Below, piece after piece: positions 9,612 through 17,592 of a DNA stretch of 64,000 nucleotides. Under the pieces are notes generated by a model that searched no databases, was not told the DNA's origin, and was given only the letters and a program-made list of their open reading frames with translations. Position 1 is the stretch's first letter, and each line of letters starts with the position of its first letter. A program made the translations under genes and the position numbers. Source of the DNA: DAISJI01 sp964559835 (GTDB lineage Bacteria > Acidobacteriota > Terriglobia > Terriglobales > Acidobacteriaceae); the NCBI GenBank assembly GCA_964559835.1, contig CAZLJE010000018.1, positions 1 to 64,000 on the forward strand, given 5' to 3'.

Positions 9612-10805
9612 ATGTACCAGTTTGATCGCTTTCTCGCGAAGCCGCCAGTCATTTGGAGCTATGCGATAGCAGTTCTGTCCGTTGCCGCGGCGGTGATGAT
9701 TTCGCGGTGGCCGGTGTTGCATCTGCACGATGCTCCGGTGTCGCTGTTTCTTTGCGCCGTGATGCTGAGTGCGTGGTTGGGGGGAGTCGGGCCAGGATTG
9801 CTTGCCATTGGGCTCTCTTGTCTGTCCTTCGTCTACTACTTTCTCGGATCCGCGCATTCCGTCGTTCCGAAGGCCGGGGACATACCACGAACTGCCGTTT
9901 TTGTGCTGGCCGCCGTCTTCGTTGGCGCGCTCACTGCCGCGCAGCGGAGCGCCACGGAATTGCTCAGGCGCGCGCGCGATGAACTGACAAAAACGGTACA
10001 AGAGCTCCAGAGAACCAACGATGTATTGCAAACCGAGAGCCGTGAGCGAAAGCTCGCCCAGGAGGCGCTGCGTCATGCACAGGCGGACCTCGCGCGCGTC
10101 AGCCGAGTGACCACGGTTGGACAGTTGACCGCTTCGCTGGCCCATGAAGTGAACCAGCCGATCACCGCCGCAGTCACCGACGCGAATACCTGTTTGCGCT
10201 GGCTAACCCGTGACGAACCCGATCTCGATGAGGCGCGCGAGGCCGCGTTGCGAGCCGTTAAGAATGCCAGGCGTGCAGCGGACATCATCAACCGCGTCCG
10301 CCTGCTGTTCAAGAAAGGCGATCCACAACGGGAATTGGTGGATATCAATGGCGTCATCAGCGAGATGATCGTCCTCCTGGGCGGCGAGGCTTCGCGGTAC
10401 GCCGTTTCCGTCCAGACGAGCCTCGAAGACGTTCCGAAGATCCCGGGGGACCGCGTGCAACTGCAGCAAGTGCTCATGAACCTGATGAGCAATGGCATTG
10501 ATGCCATGAAGGACACGGACGGAAAGCGCGAACTGATGATCAGCTCTCACCGGGACGGTTCCGATAATGTTGTCGTGTCGGTCTCCGATACCGGGGTGGG
10601 ACTCCCCGCGCAGGAGTCGGATCAAGTGTTCAAGGCATTCTTCACGACGAAGGTCCATGGGACGGGTATGGGACTGTCCATCACCCGATCCATCGTCGAA
10701 TCGCATGGCGGCCGGCTGTGGGCGGCCGATAATATTCCTCGTGGCGCGATCTTTCGGTTCACGCTGCCCACCAAAGTTGCGGCCGTTGAATCCGACGCTG
10801 CGTAG
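9612..10805 (+). CDS. Membrane sensor histidine kinase with DUF4118-type sensor region
   Basis: 397 residues, ATG with AGGA upstream. Four closely spaced hydrophobic helices (about residues 14-110) resemble the KdpD-type DUF4118 membrane module. A coiled coil follows (about 115-165), then a HisKA domain with phospho-accepting His178 in SLAHEVNQP and an HATPase domain (NLMSNGIDAM, DTGVGLP, GTGMGLSITRSIVE). No receiver domain and no response regulator gene adjacent, so the partner is encoded elsewhere. Divergent from the glycosidase operon and convergent with the PilZ gene. The signal is unknown. Confidence 0.93.
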   Translation: MYQFDRFLAKPPVIWSYAIAVLSVAAAVMISRWPVLHLHDAPVSLFLCAVMLSAWLGGVGPGLLAIGLSCLSFVYYFLGSAHSVVPKAGDIPRTAVFVLAAVFVGALTAAQRSATELLRRARDELTKTVQELQRTNDVLQTESRERKLAQEALRHAQADLARVSRVTTVGQLTASLAHEVNQPITAAVTDANTCLRWLTRDEPDLDEAREAALRAVKNARRAADIINRVRLLFKKGDPQRELVDINGVISEMIVLLGGEASRYAVSVQTSLEDVPKIPGDRVQLQQVLMNLMSNGIDAMKDTDGKRELMISSHRDGSDNVVVSVSDTGVGLPAQESDQVFKAFFTTKVHGTGMGLSITRSIVESHGGRLWAADNIPRGAIFRFTLPTKVAAVESDAA

Positions 10806-10900
10806 TTTAAGGCTTACAGTTCGGCGCTGAACCGACTGCCATGTGCTCGCTCGTCTGCATGTGCCTGGGCCCTGGGCCCTACGCCCCACGCCCTAAGCCC

Positions 10901-11371
10901 TCAAGATTGCCGGTTCAAGAATTGGACGATGCGATGCCGGTCCGGTGCGCTGATGTCTCGGAACTCGATTCCCAGCCTGCCGGCCGCCACGCGGCGGACA
11001 ATACCCGCTACTTGAAACGAGTCATCGTTCTTGGCAAAACGCCACGATGCCAGCACCTCGTCGCCTGACTTGCGTCGCAGCGCTGATTCCACTCCCATCC
11101 CCGACTCGCTCATGTCGATGATCACACACGGGGCATTCCCGGACTGATCCGAGCAATGGCCTTTGAGCGTCACTGGCCGGCGGCGAAACGCGCGTCGTTC
11201 TTCACCCCCGTACACATAGCGGGCACAGGTATGGTCCTGGACAGTCCGCTCCAGCAGCAACAGGCTGCGTGCGCCGGCGCGAAAACCGCAGCGAAGACAC
11301 GTCGCCACCGACACGTTACCGTGTTTGCTGATGACGATATGAGCCGGAAAGACCGTGGCGCGAGAGTACAA
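10901..11371 (-). CDS. PilZ domain protein (cyclic-di-GMP binding)
   Basis: 156 residues from TTG at 11371; internal GTG starts near SVATCL are possible. The PilZ signature is present: the RRAFRRRPVTL arginine stretch, then DMSESGMGV, then GRLGIEFRDIS. These are the expected ligand contacts for cyclic di-GMP. The N-terminal 45 residues contain CLRCGF and two further Cys-containing stretches of unclear role. It is soluble, with no transmembrane helix. The end of the gene faces a spacer made of GGGCCCTGGGCCCT-type repeats (10862-10903). Confidence 0.8.
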   Translation of the reverse strand: MYSRATVFPAHIVISKHGNVSVATCLRCGFRAGARSLLLLERTVQDHTCARYVYGGEERRAFRRRPVTLKGHCSDQSGNAPCVIIDMSESGMGVESALRRKSGDEVLASWRFAKNDDSFQVAGIVRRVAAGRLGIEFRDISAPDRHRIVQFLNRQS

Positions 11372-11449
11372 CCCAACCAGCGGATTTGCAGGCGCAAAAG
11401 TCCGCCACCGTTGACGAATCTTGTTCGGGACTGCGTTGGCTCGAAGCTC

Positions 11450-11965
11450 TCAAACCAGGAATGCGCGGACCATAAAGACCAGGCCAAGTGCGGTACTGAT
11501 GAAAGAGAACAGCCAGTACGAGCGGTTGGCCGTTAGGAGCGTGATGGAACAGAGGACGATGGCGATCTCAAGAAAGATCTCGGACGTATCGAACTGGTTC
11601 GCTTTATGGGAGGCGGCGTCTGATTCTTTTTCCAGCTCCTGCGCCTTTTCCTGGATCTGTTCCGCGTCCCTCTTCTGATTCTCTGCCTTGTTCTTGAAAT
11701 CCTCGGCGACCTTAGCTTCGCCATTGATCAGCGCCGCCATCTCGGCGTTCGCCTCGTACATGTGCGATCGGATGTTTTTCGCCTGATAGAACGCCCACTG
11801 GTCGTTCGCCTTGGTCTGGATCAGCACCTCTTCCGTGTGCGTGCGGTGCCCGAGCATAGTCGCAAAGGCCAGGAGCACGGCCACAACCGCCATAGTGAGG
11901 CCGACGGCCTTCTGCTTCGATTCCTCGGCCTTCTCGGTTAATTCGCCGATTTCGGTGGGTTCCAT
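11450..11965 (-). CDS. DUF4337 membrane protein
   Basis: 171 residues, ATG at 11965. One helix near the N terminus (AVGLTMAVVAVLLAFATML) is followed by a long charged coiled coil (about residues 60-125, KAENQKRDAEQIQEKAQELEK) and two C-terminal hydrophobic segments. This matches the DUF4337 pattern, whose function is unknown. It lies between the PilZ gene and the DUF2339 gene, all on the minus strand. Confidence 0.8.
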   Translation of the reverse strand: MEPTEIGELTEKAEESKQKAVGLTMAVVAVLLAFATMLGHRTHTEEVLIQTKANDQWAFYQAKNIRSHMYEANAEMAALINGEAKVAEDFKNKAENQKRDAEQIQEKAQELEKESDAASHKANQFDTSEIFLEIAIVLCSITLLTANRSYWLFSFISTALGLVFMVRAFLV

Positions 11966-12033
11966 GCCGCCGTCCTGCCCCGAGTGTGCCTATTGTAATC
12001 GCGTGCGCCTCGGATGTGCGGCAGTGCCGAACG

Positions 12034-13401
12034 TCAGCGCACGCGCCCCGCCGGATCTTTCCCGGTTCTGAAGATCGTCGCGAGGCCGTGGCGCTGGTAG
12101 ACGAAGGAAATCACCAGCAGCAACACTCCGAGCGTGACGAAACTCAGTGTCCGGTAGCCGAGACTGAGCTGCCACACGTCGAAGGCAAACGCTTTGACGA
12201 CCGTGGCACAGAGCAGTACCAGCGCGCCCCAACGCAGCCAGGGCAGGTCTTTCCAGAAGCCGATGGCGATCACCACCGCTGCCTCCACAAACCAGCCGAG
12301 TGACAGCCAATCTGTGTCTACGACGGCGGCGATGGCGACCGCGATGGAACTGATCCCCAATCCCCCGTAAATTGCCGGCGCCGTGTTCGCTCGCTCGGTG
12401 CCCGATTGCGCTTCTCCGCGTGCCAGCACGAAATACAAGATGGACAGGATGACCGCGGCCAAGGCGAATACATTGTTATGTGCGCGGGAAAGCAGCAGCC
12501 ATAGCGTCAAAACGTACGTGGCTGGATTGATGACTTCAAAGACGATCAGCAGCCGTGATGGCCGTGCAGTCTGTCGGCGAAAATGGAGGGAAATCGCGCA
12601 GAAGATCGCGAAATACAACGTAGCCGCCGCGACCACCGTCACCAGATCGCTCGCGGTGTAGTGCTCGACGTACCATGTGCAACCGAGCACCAAACTTCCG
12701 GCAAAACTGAGCGGGACCAATCGCCACCAGTCGCGCCTCACGGCCGTGACCGCCGCCCCGCAATCGAGCATGGCGAGATAGGAGAACAGGGGCGCCTGGC
12801 GCGTCGGAATGGAGATCAGGAGCGGCGTCAGGAATCCGCCGATGAGGGCCATGGCCGCCAGCGCTTCCGACGATTCCCGCAGCGCCAGCGCAGCACCTGC
12901 GATGGTGAGTACGAGCAGTGCCGCGAATGTCTGCGGGCCCGACAACGCGTTGTACAGCTCTCGCGCCGCCCAGAATGACAGATAAGTCACGCCGATGCCG
13001 GTCGCCTTCAAAGATAAAGAGAGCGCCCGGTACCCTTGCCGGCGAAAGGCTTCGCTGCCCGCCACCAACGCCACTCCGGTGCACACGCCCAGCCACACCC
13101 ATGTGACCGGCGATATCCACTTGTTCACGAACGCGTAGCGCAGCAGGTACGCGACACCAAAAAGCACGGCGATAACGCCGACCCGGTTCAGCCACTGCGA
13201 TCCGATCCGCGACTCCAATCCTGCCTGCGCAGGCTTCGGACCCTGGAGCGACCGGCGGAGTTGCGCGCCGACATCACGGTCGCCGTACGCGACTTCGTGG
13301 TCGACACGCCGCTCGAGCTGCCGCACGCGCTCCGTCAAATCGCGCACAGCACGTGCAAGTTCAATCAGTTCCGGGCTTTCGTCGCGATGCGGGTCAGCCA
13401 T
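12034..13401 (-). CDS. DUF2339 polytopic membrane protein
   Basis: 455 residues from ATG at 13401. An N-terminal coiled coil (ELIELARAVRDLTERVRQLE) is followed by a dozen or more hydrophobic helices beginning at WLNRVGVIAVLFGVAYLLR. The family is widespread in Gram-negative bacteria and has no settled function. This copy is shorter than many relatives, which may have about 20 helices. In-frame sequence upstream of 13401 looks non-coding. It is divergent from the KaiC-like gene. Confidence 0.8.
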   Translation of the reverse strand: MADPHRDESPELIELARAVRDLTERVRQLERRVDHEVAYGDRDVGAQLRRSLQGPKPAQAGLESRIGSQWLNRVGVIAVLFGVAYLLRYAFVNKWISPVTWVWLGVCTGVALVAGSEAFRRQGYRALSLSLKATGIGVTYLSFWAARELYNALSGPQTFAALLVLTIAGAALALRESSEALAAMALIGGFLTPLLISIPTRQAPLFSYLAMLDCGAAVTAVRRDWWRLVPLSFAGSLVLGCTWYVEHYTASDLVTVVAAATLYFAIFCAISLHFRRQTARPSRLLIVFEVINPATYVLTLWLLLSRAHNNVFALAAVILSILYFVLARGEAQSGTERANTAPAIYGGLGISSIAVAIAAVVDTDWLSLGWFVEAAVVIAIGFWKDLPWLRWGALVLLCATVVKAFAFDVWQLSLGYRTLSFVTLGVLLLVISFVYQRHGLATIFRTGKDPAGRVR

Positions 13402-13632
13402 GGTCCGGGTCGACAGCCATTCGCCCCTAATGTGGACGCCCGCAGCACTGCCCCGGATGGCCGCGCCGAAGCACGTGCCGCTATACCCGGTCTTAAACCC
13501 GTCCCGCATAGGCGTAAGCTTTCTAAGGTCCTCAGGCGACCAGCGCTGCTGGTTTGCGCATCTAACGCCGAATTACGCCGGTTTTCGTCCCGGCAACGGC
13601 CAATCCATGAGGGCAATCACCCGGGGGGGAAC

Positions 13633-15156
13633 TTGCGCGGGATTTCTACGGAGACAGTCAATGCAGCGGAACACCGGCTCTCGACGGGTGTCGCCGGCCT
13701 CGATGACATTCTCACGGGAGGCCTTCCGCGCAATCATCTTTACTTGATCGAGGGCGATCCGGGTACCGGCAAGACCACCATTGCCTTGCATTTCCTGCTC
13801 GAAGGCGTTCGTCAGGGCGAGAAGGGCCTTTACGTCACGCTCTCCGAGTCCAAGGGTGAACTTGTCGGCGTTGCCGCGTCCCACGGCTGGGGGTCGCTGG
13901 ACGGGATCACGATCTTCGAGATGACGCCGCAGGGCGACGAAGTCCAGCCGGAAGCGCAGTACACCGTCTTCCATCCAGCCGAGGTCGAGCTCGCCGATAC
14001 CATCGCTTCCGTGCTCAAAGTCGTCGACGAAGTCCAGGCGACTAGAGTCGTCTTCGACTCGCTCTCCGAACTGCGGATGCTGGCGCGCGACCCGCTGCGT
14101 TACCGCCGCCAGATCCTGGCGCTGAAGCGCTTCTTCGCGGGCCGCAGTTGCACCGTGTTGCTGCTCGATGACCGCACCGCGGACAAGAACGATCTGCAGC
14201 TGCAAAGCATCGCCCACGGCGTGATCATGATGCAGAACGAAGACCGCGATTACGGGACGAAGCGCCGCCGTCTGGAGATCCGAAAGCTGCGCGGTTCCAA
14301 GTTCCGCGAGGGATATCACGACTACACCATCGAGACCGGCGGCGTCGAGGTCTTCCCGCGCCTCATTGCCGCCGAGCATCACACACGCGGTCGGCACGAA
14401 GTGGTCGCGAGCGGCATCAAGGAACTGGATGCGCTCCTTGGTGGGGGCCTGGCCACGGGGACAAGCAACCTGCTCATGGGACCCTCCGGTTGCGGTAAGA
14501 CGAGTCTTGCGGTCCAGTACGCGTACTCGTGGGCCGAAGCCGGAAATAAGGCCGCGATCTTCTCGTTCGACGAGACGATTGCGACGCTGCTGCACCGCTC
14601 GTCGGGTCTAGGGCTGGACCTCGAACCGGCAGTCCGGTCGGGCCGTATGACCTTGAACCAGGTCGACCCCGCCGAAATGGGCCCGGGCGAATTCGTGCAC
14701 CGCGTGCGCAAGGCCATCGATGCCGGAGTGAAGCTGGTCGTCATCGACAGCCTCAACGGGTTTTTCTACGCGATGTCCGGGGAGCAATCGGTGATGTTGC
14801 AGGTGCACGAACTGGTCGCTTACCTGGATCAGATGGGGGTCACGACGATCCTAACGATGGCACAGCACGGTTTAGTGGGGACTTCCATGACCTCGCCCGT
14901 TGACGTAAGCTACGTTGCCGACACCGTGATCCTTTTCCGCTATTTCGAAGCCACCGGGGCGGTGAAACAGGCCATCTCGGTAGTGAAAAAGCGCACGGGC
15001 GCGCACGAACGGAGCATCCGCGAATTGTCGTTCCGGGATGGGAGCATCCGCGTCGGGCAGCCGCTGACGCAATTCGAAGGCGTCCTAACCGGAGTGCCCA
15101 AATTCATGGGAGGAGCGGCCGACCTTGCAGCCGGAGCAGACCTCACCCGCAAGTGA
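13633..15156 (+). CDS. KaiC-like two-domain RecA ATPase
   Basis: About 507 residues if the TTG at 13633 is used. The reading frame is open much further upstream, but homology begins at HRLSTGVAGLDDILTGGLP. Two KaiC/RecA domains: the first has Walker A GDPGTGKTT (41-49) and RVVFDSLSEL; the second has GPSGCGKTS and LVVIDSLNGF. Each has an acidic residue after beta-2 (TLSES, SFDET) as in KaiC. The N-terminal RNHLYLIEGDPG type is common next to histidine kinases in non-photosynthetic bacteria, where it is thought to act as a signalling ATPase and not as a clock. Its 3' end overlaps the next kinase gene by 32 bases. Confidence 0.85.
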   Translation: MRGISTETVNAAEHRLSTGVAGLDDILTGGLPRNHLYLIEGDPGTGKTTIALHFLLEGVRQGEKGLYVTLSESKGELVGVAASHGWGSLDGITIFEMTPQGDEVQPEAQYTVFHPAEVELADTIASVLKVVDEVQATRVVFDSLSELRMLARDPLRYRRQILALKRFFAGRSCTVLLLDDRTADKNDLQLQSIAHGVIMMQNEDRDYGTKRRRLEIRKLRGSKFREGYHDYTIETGGVEVFPRLIAAEHHTRGRHEVVASGIKELDALLGGGLATGTSNLLMGPSGCGKTSLAVQYAYSWAEAGNKAAIFSFDETIATLLHRSSGLGLDLEPAVRSGRMTLNQVDPAEMGPGEFVHRVRKAIDAGVKLVVIDSLNGFFYAMSGEQSVMLQVHELVAYLDQMGVTTILTMAQHGLVGTSMTSPVDVSYVADTVILFRYFEATGAVKQAISVVKKRTGAHERSIRELSFRDGSIRVGQPLTQFEGVLTGVPKFMGGAADLAAGADLTRK

Positions 15157-16321
15157 CGGACACAACGAAGAACGGCTGCTGGTAGTCGCTCCTACCGGGC
15201 GCGACGCCGCCCTTCTTTCCCGCGCTCTGTCCCGCGCGGGAATGCACGGGGTGGAATGTCCTTCCTGCGAAGCGGCGTGTCGCGAGATAGAAAATGGAGC
15301 GGGAGGGTTGATCGTCGCGGAAGAGGCGCTCAGCGCTACCGACATCCAGCGGCTTGCCGACCTGATGGCGAGTCAACCGGCGTGGTCGGATTTCCCGCTG
15401 ATTCTGCTGACACTCTCGGGCGAAGTGACGGCGCAGAGCCAGCGCCGGCGTCAGTTACGCGCTCCCTTGGGACGGGCGCTCGAACTGGAAAGACCGGTGC
15501 GTCCTGAAACCCTGATCAGCACTGTGCAGAACGCGCTACGCGCGCGGGCCCGCCAGTACGAGCTTCGCAACTACATCCTCCAGGAGCGCAACGCCGAAGA
15601 GGCATTGCGGAGATCCGAGAAACTGGCCGTCGCCGGACGGTTGGCGGCGAGCATCGCGCACGAGATCAATAATCCTCTGGAAGCGGTCGTCAATCTCGTG
15701 TACCTGGCGCGCACGTGTCCCTCGCAAGAGACGTCGCGGAAGTACCTGGAGCGGGCGGAAGCGGAACTGGCGCGTGTCTCCGCGATCACCACCGAGACGC
15801 TCAAGTTCTACCGCCAGCCCAACCGGCCAACCAAGATCCGGATCGCCGAGATTTTCGAGTCGCTGCTGGTTTTGTATCGCGAAAAGATCACCGCCTCGAA
15901 GGTGGAGCTGAAAACAGATTTTGCCGAGGTGCCGGCGATCCTCGCGTTTGGGGGCGAGTTGCGACAGGTCTTTTCCAACTTGCTGACGAATGCGATCGAC
16001 GCCGCGCCCGAAGCTCGCATTGAGATCCGCCTGCGCCACGCCCGCGACAAGTCGGGAAGAAGCGGCGTGCGGGTGTTGGTGGCGGATTCCGGCTCCGGCA
16101 TTCCCGATTCGGTGAAGTCCTGCATCTTCGAGCCCTTCGTCAGTACGAAAGGCACGCGTGGAACAGGGCTGGGGTTGTGGGTCACTTCGGAGATCGTGCG
16201 GAAACATGGCGGCACCATCCAGGTGAAGAGTTGCGCCCGGCCGGACCTGCACGGGACGGTCTTCTCTGTATTCCTGCCCGAAGTCGCCGAATCGGCCGAA
16301 TCGCAAGCCGCAGCGGACTAG
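15125..16321 (+). CDS. Soluble sensor histidine kinase paired with KaiC-like ATPase
   Basis: 398 residues from TTG at 15125, overlapping the KaiC-like gene by 32 bases, so the two are translationally linked. The N-terminal 135 residues look like a degenerate receiver domain (LLVVAPTGRDAALLSRAL ... PLILLTLSG) without a clear phospho-accepting Asp. A short helix leads to HisKA with His179 in SIAHEINNP, then HATPase motifs NLLTNAIDAA, DSGSGIP, GTGLGLWVTSEIV. No membrane segments. Its phosphotransfer partner is not encoded here. Confidence 0.9.
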   Translation: MQPEQTSPASDGHNEERLLVVAPTGRDAALLSRALSRAGMHGVECPSCEAACREIENGAGGLIVAEEALSATDIQRLADLMASQPAWSDFPLILLTLSGEVTAQSQRRRQLRAPLGRALELERPVRPETLISTVQNALRARARQYELRNYILQERNAEEALRRSEKLAVAGRLAASIAHEINNPLEAVVNLVYLARTCPSQETSRKYLERAEAELARVSAITTETLKFYRQPNRPTKIRIAEIFESLLVLYREKITASKVELKTDFAEVPAILAFGGELRQVFSNLLTNAIDAAPEARIEIRLRHARDKSGRSGVRVLVADSGSGIPDSVKSCIFEPFVSTKGTRGTGLGLWVTSEIVRKHGGTIQVKSCARPDLHGTVFSVFLPEVAESAESQAAAD

Positions 16322-16345
16322 TCCGCCCGCTCGCTAGCCGCGACA

Positions 16346-17311
16346 TCAAGCGTAGAGGAATCCGTTAATGCCGCTGGGATCCTGATAGTAGCCGGCGACG
16401 ACTCCCGCATTGTTGATCGCTGTCGGCCAGGTGAGCGATGAACCGGGCACCTCGAGTGCGACCATCGTTCCGCCGGCATCTCGCACGAATCCGCGCATGT
16501 TTCCCGCTGAGTCGTACCAGTAGCCGGTCACGTCGCCGGCATTGTTGATGGCCGCGGGCGAGGTCTGCACCGCATTCGGAACGTCGAAGCTGGTGATCTG
16601 GCCGCTTGGGTCCCGTGTGAATCCGTGGCGGTTATAGCCGGGCGAGGCGTAGTAGTAACCGGCGATCTGCCCGGCGGCATTGATCGCTGCCGGCGATTCC
16701 ACGTAGGTATCCGATGCGCCCGGAACGTCGAACAGGGTCGTGCTGCCGCCGACCTGCCGCACGAACGCATGGCGATGGGTCTGCTCGATGGCGTAAGTGC
16801 CGGCAATGACGCCGGAATCATTGATGGACAGTGCGAACGTGTCCCGCGCACCGATCGCGTCGAAGGCAGTGATCACACCCGCGTTGTTACGAATAAAACC
16901 GTGGGCGCTGCCATCCTGCGCATAAAAAAATCCGGCAATCACTCCAGCCGCATTGATGGTCTTCGCCAGCGCTCCGCGCGACGCGGGAATGTCGAACTGG
17001 GTAAACGCTCCATTGTTGTCGCGCAAGAATCCATGCCCGCTCCCGCCGGAATAGAAGTGGCCGGTTATGACCCGCGACGGGCTGATCGCGGTTGCGACCG
17101 TTCCTTCCCCCGGGTTGGCATTCGCGCCGGGCGCGTCGAACATGCCGATGGCTCCGTCCGGCGTGCGGCAAAACCCATGATTGACGTTATTCACGTCGAT
17201 GCCGTAGCCGGCGATGGCGCCGGATGGGTTGATGGAAGTCGGATATGCGCTGTAGCCATTCGGAAGAGCGAACGTTGTAAACGCGGGTGTCTTGTCCGGG
17301 GATGGTGTCAT
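16346..17311 (-). CDS. HAF-repeat protein (extracellular repeat family)
   Basis: 321 residues from ATG at 17311, with GGAGG 4 bases upstream. About seven repeats of roughly 40-47 residues, each built as GFxRxxxGxxTxFDxPGA ... INxxGxIAGYY; examples are HGFLRDNNGAFTQFDIP and AINAAGQIAGYYY. The repeats predict a beta-propeller-like fold. No obvious signal peptide from this start; the upstream in-frame residues are not convincing either. Function unknown; the family is abundant in Acidobacteria. Convergent with the kinase gene, with a 24-base spacer. Confidence 0.8.
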   Translation of the reverse strand: MTPSPDKTPAFTTFALPNGYSAYPTSINPSGAIAGYGIDVNNVNHGFCRTPDGAIGMFDAPGANANPGEGTVATAISPSRVITGHFYSGGSGHGFLRDNNGAFTQFDIPASRGALAKTINAAGVIAGFFYAQDGSAHGFIRNNAGVITAFDAIGARDTFALSINDSGVIAGTYAIEQTHRHAFVRQVGGSTTLFDVPGASDTYVESPAAINAAGQIAGYYYASPGYNRHGFTRDPSGQITSFDVPNAVQTSPAAINNAGDVTGYWYDSAGNMRGFVRDAGGTMVALEVPGSSLTWPTAINNAGVVAGYYQDPSGINGFLYA

Positions 17312-17592
17312 GACGCCTCCATCGATCGACGACGTTACATATCTCGCGAATTTGAGCGGGCGACATGTAGCACAAAACACTGGTTTCAGCGCATGGAACT
17401 GGATTCTGTTCCGAAATCCGGAATCCCGGGCGTAGGTGAGGACGGGTCGCGTCATCCTCGAAGCCCGGCGTTACGAGTAGTTTCCGAAGCGCGAATCACA
17501 GTCGTAAGTGACGTTTTCGCGCTTCGTCCGTCTGACCTGAACGTGGGGAACATCCGTTGTTTCTCGCGCGTATAGGACGCAGGGGTAGACGC

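Noticed and set aside
13633..15156. Circadian clock locus
   Set aside because: No kaiA or kaiB; KaiC-like proteins next to histidine kinases are widespread outside cyanobacteria.
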